From the NCBI GenBank assembly GCA_050480245.1, contig JBCNEQ010000009.1: a stretch of 55,604 nucleotides of DNA; one strand, 5' to 3'. Within the stretch, counting starts at the first letter, position 1; each line of letters starts with the position of its first letter. The DNA is from Anoxybacillus sp050480245. Lineage in GTDB: Bacteria > Bacillota > Bacilli > Bacillales > Anoxybacillaceae. This document shows positions 55,474 to 55,604 of the stretch, one piece after another. A program made the position numbers and the translations under genes. Below the pieces are notes generated by a model, which made no database searches, was not told where the DNA came from, and saw only the letters and a list, made by a program, of their open reading frames with translations.

Positions 55474-55503
55474 TTGACAACAAAATAAAACATATGTTAA
55501 ATT
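55474..55503 (+). promoter_or_regulatory. rRNA operon promoter P1
   Basis: -35 TTGACA (55474-55479) and -10 TTAAAT (55497-55502, 17 bp) or TAAATT with upstream TGT (18 bp). A/T-rich sequence upstream could act as an UP element. Confidence 0.75.
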
Positions 55504-55534
55504 AATAAACGTCGTCAGCGATGAAAAAACATAG

Positions 55535-55563
55535 TTGACGACAGCGAAAAGGAATGATAAGAT
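55535..55563 (+). promoter_or_regulatory. rRNA operon promoter P2
   Basis: -35 TTGACG (55535-55540), 17-bp spacer, -10 TAAGAT (55558-55563) with TGA just before (extended -10). Tandem arrangement typical of Bacillus rrn operons. Confidence 0.85.
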
Positions 55564-55570
55564 ATTAGAG

Positions 55571-55604
55571 CCGTCGTTTGACGGAGATGTTCCTTGAAAA
55601 CTGA
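55571..55604 (+). promoter_or_regulatory. rRNA leader hairpin and boxA-like sequence
   Basis: CCGTC/GACGG with a GTTT loop (55571-55584) is followed by TGTTCCTTGAAAACTGA (from 55588), which resembles the Bacillus boxA antitermination region before 16S rRNA. The 16S gene itself starts beyond the window. Confidence 0.7.

Overview
The window is chromosomal core DNA of a low-to-mid-GC Firmicute of the family Bacillaceae. Protein sequences, start codons, Shine-Dalgarno sites and gene order follow the Bacillus subtilis segment that lies between two rRNA gene clusters (ctsR through pdaB). Many residues look closest to the Geobacillus/Anoxybacillus thermophile group; that genus-level placement is inference from memory, not a search. 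The window opens on the last bases of a 5S rRNA gene and closes on tandem promoters and leader of the next rRNA operon, so it is the complete block between two rrn clusters. I see no transposons, phage genes, tRNAs or CRISPR arrays.

Layout. (1) 1-4772: CtsR heat-shock operon ctsR-mcsA-mcsB-clpC with a perfect CtsR operator. (2) 4793-14121: radA, yacL, ispD, ispF, gltX, then a cysteine T-box leader and cysE-cysS-mrnC-rlmB-rae1. (3) 14126-18490: sigH, rpmG, secE, nusG, then rplK-rplA and rplJ-rplL with ribosomal-protein leaders. (4) 18537-31545: ybxB, rpoB-rpoC, rplGB and the str operon rpsL-rpsG-fusA-tuf. (5) 31543-46533: the S10-spc-alpha superoperon from rpsJ to rplQ, including secY, adk, map, infA and rpoA. 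(6) 46594-50860: ecfA1-ecfA2-ecfT, truA, rplM-rpsI. (7) 50911-55435: sporulation and germination genes ybaK, cwlD, salA, gerD (minus), kbaA, pdaB (minus). (8) 55474-55604: rrn promoters.

The genes make up the transcription and translation machinery (RNA polymerase alpha, beta and beta' subunits, NusG, two elongation factors, IF-1, about thirty ribosomal proteins, two aminoacyl-tRNA synthetases, rRNA/tRNA modification), the Sec translocon core, protein quality control by arginine phosphorylation and ClpC, isoprenoid and cysteine supply, vitamin ECF transport, and sporulation control (SigH, KbaA, CwlD, GerD, PdaB).

No obviously new protein system is present. The interesting material is in the non-coding RNA and in departures from the conserved gene order: two copies of an L1-binding rRNA mimic inside rplK-rplA, a short promoter-terminator leader plus a hairpin between Shine-Dalgarno and start of nusG, several uncharacterised intercistronic hairpins, absence of disA, ybaC and ybzG from their usual places, an unusual TruA active-site motif, and a repeat-expanded GerD tail.
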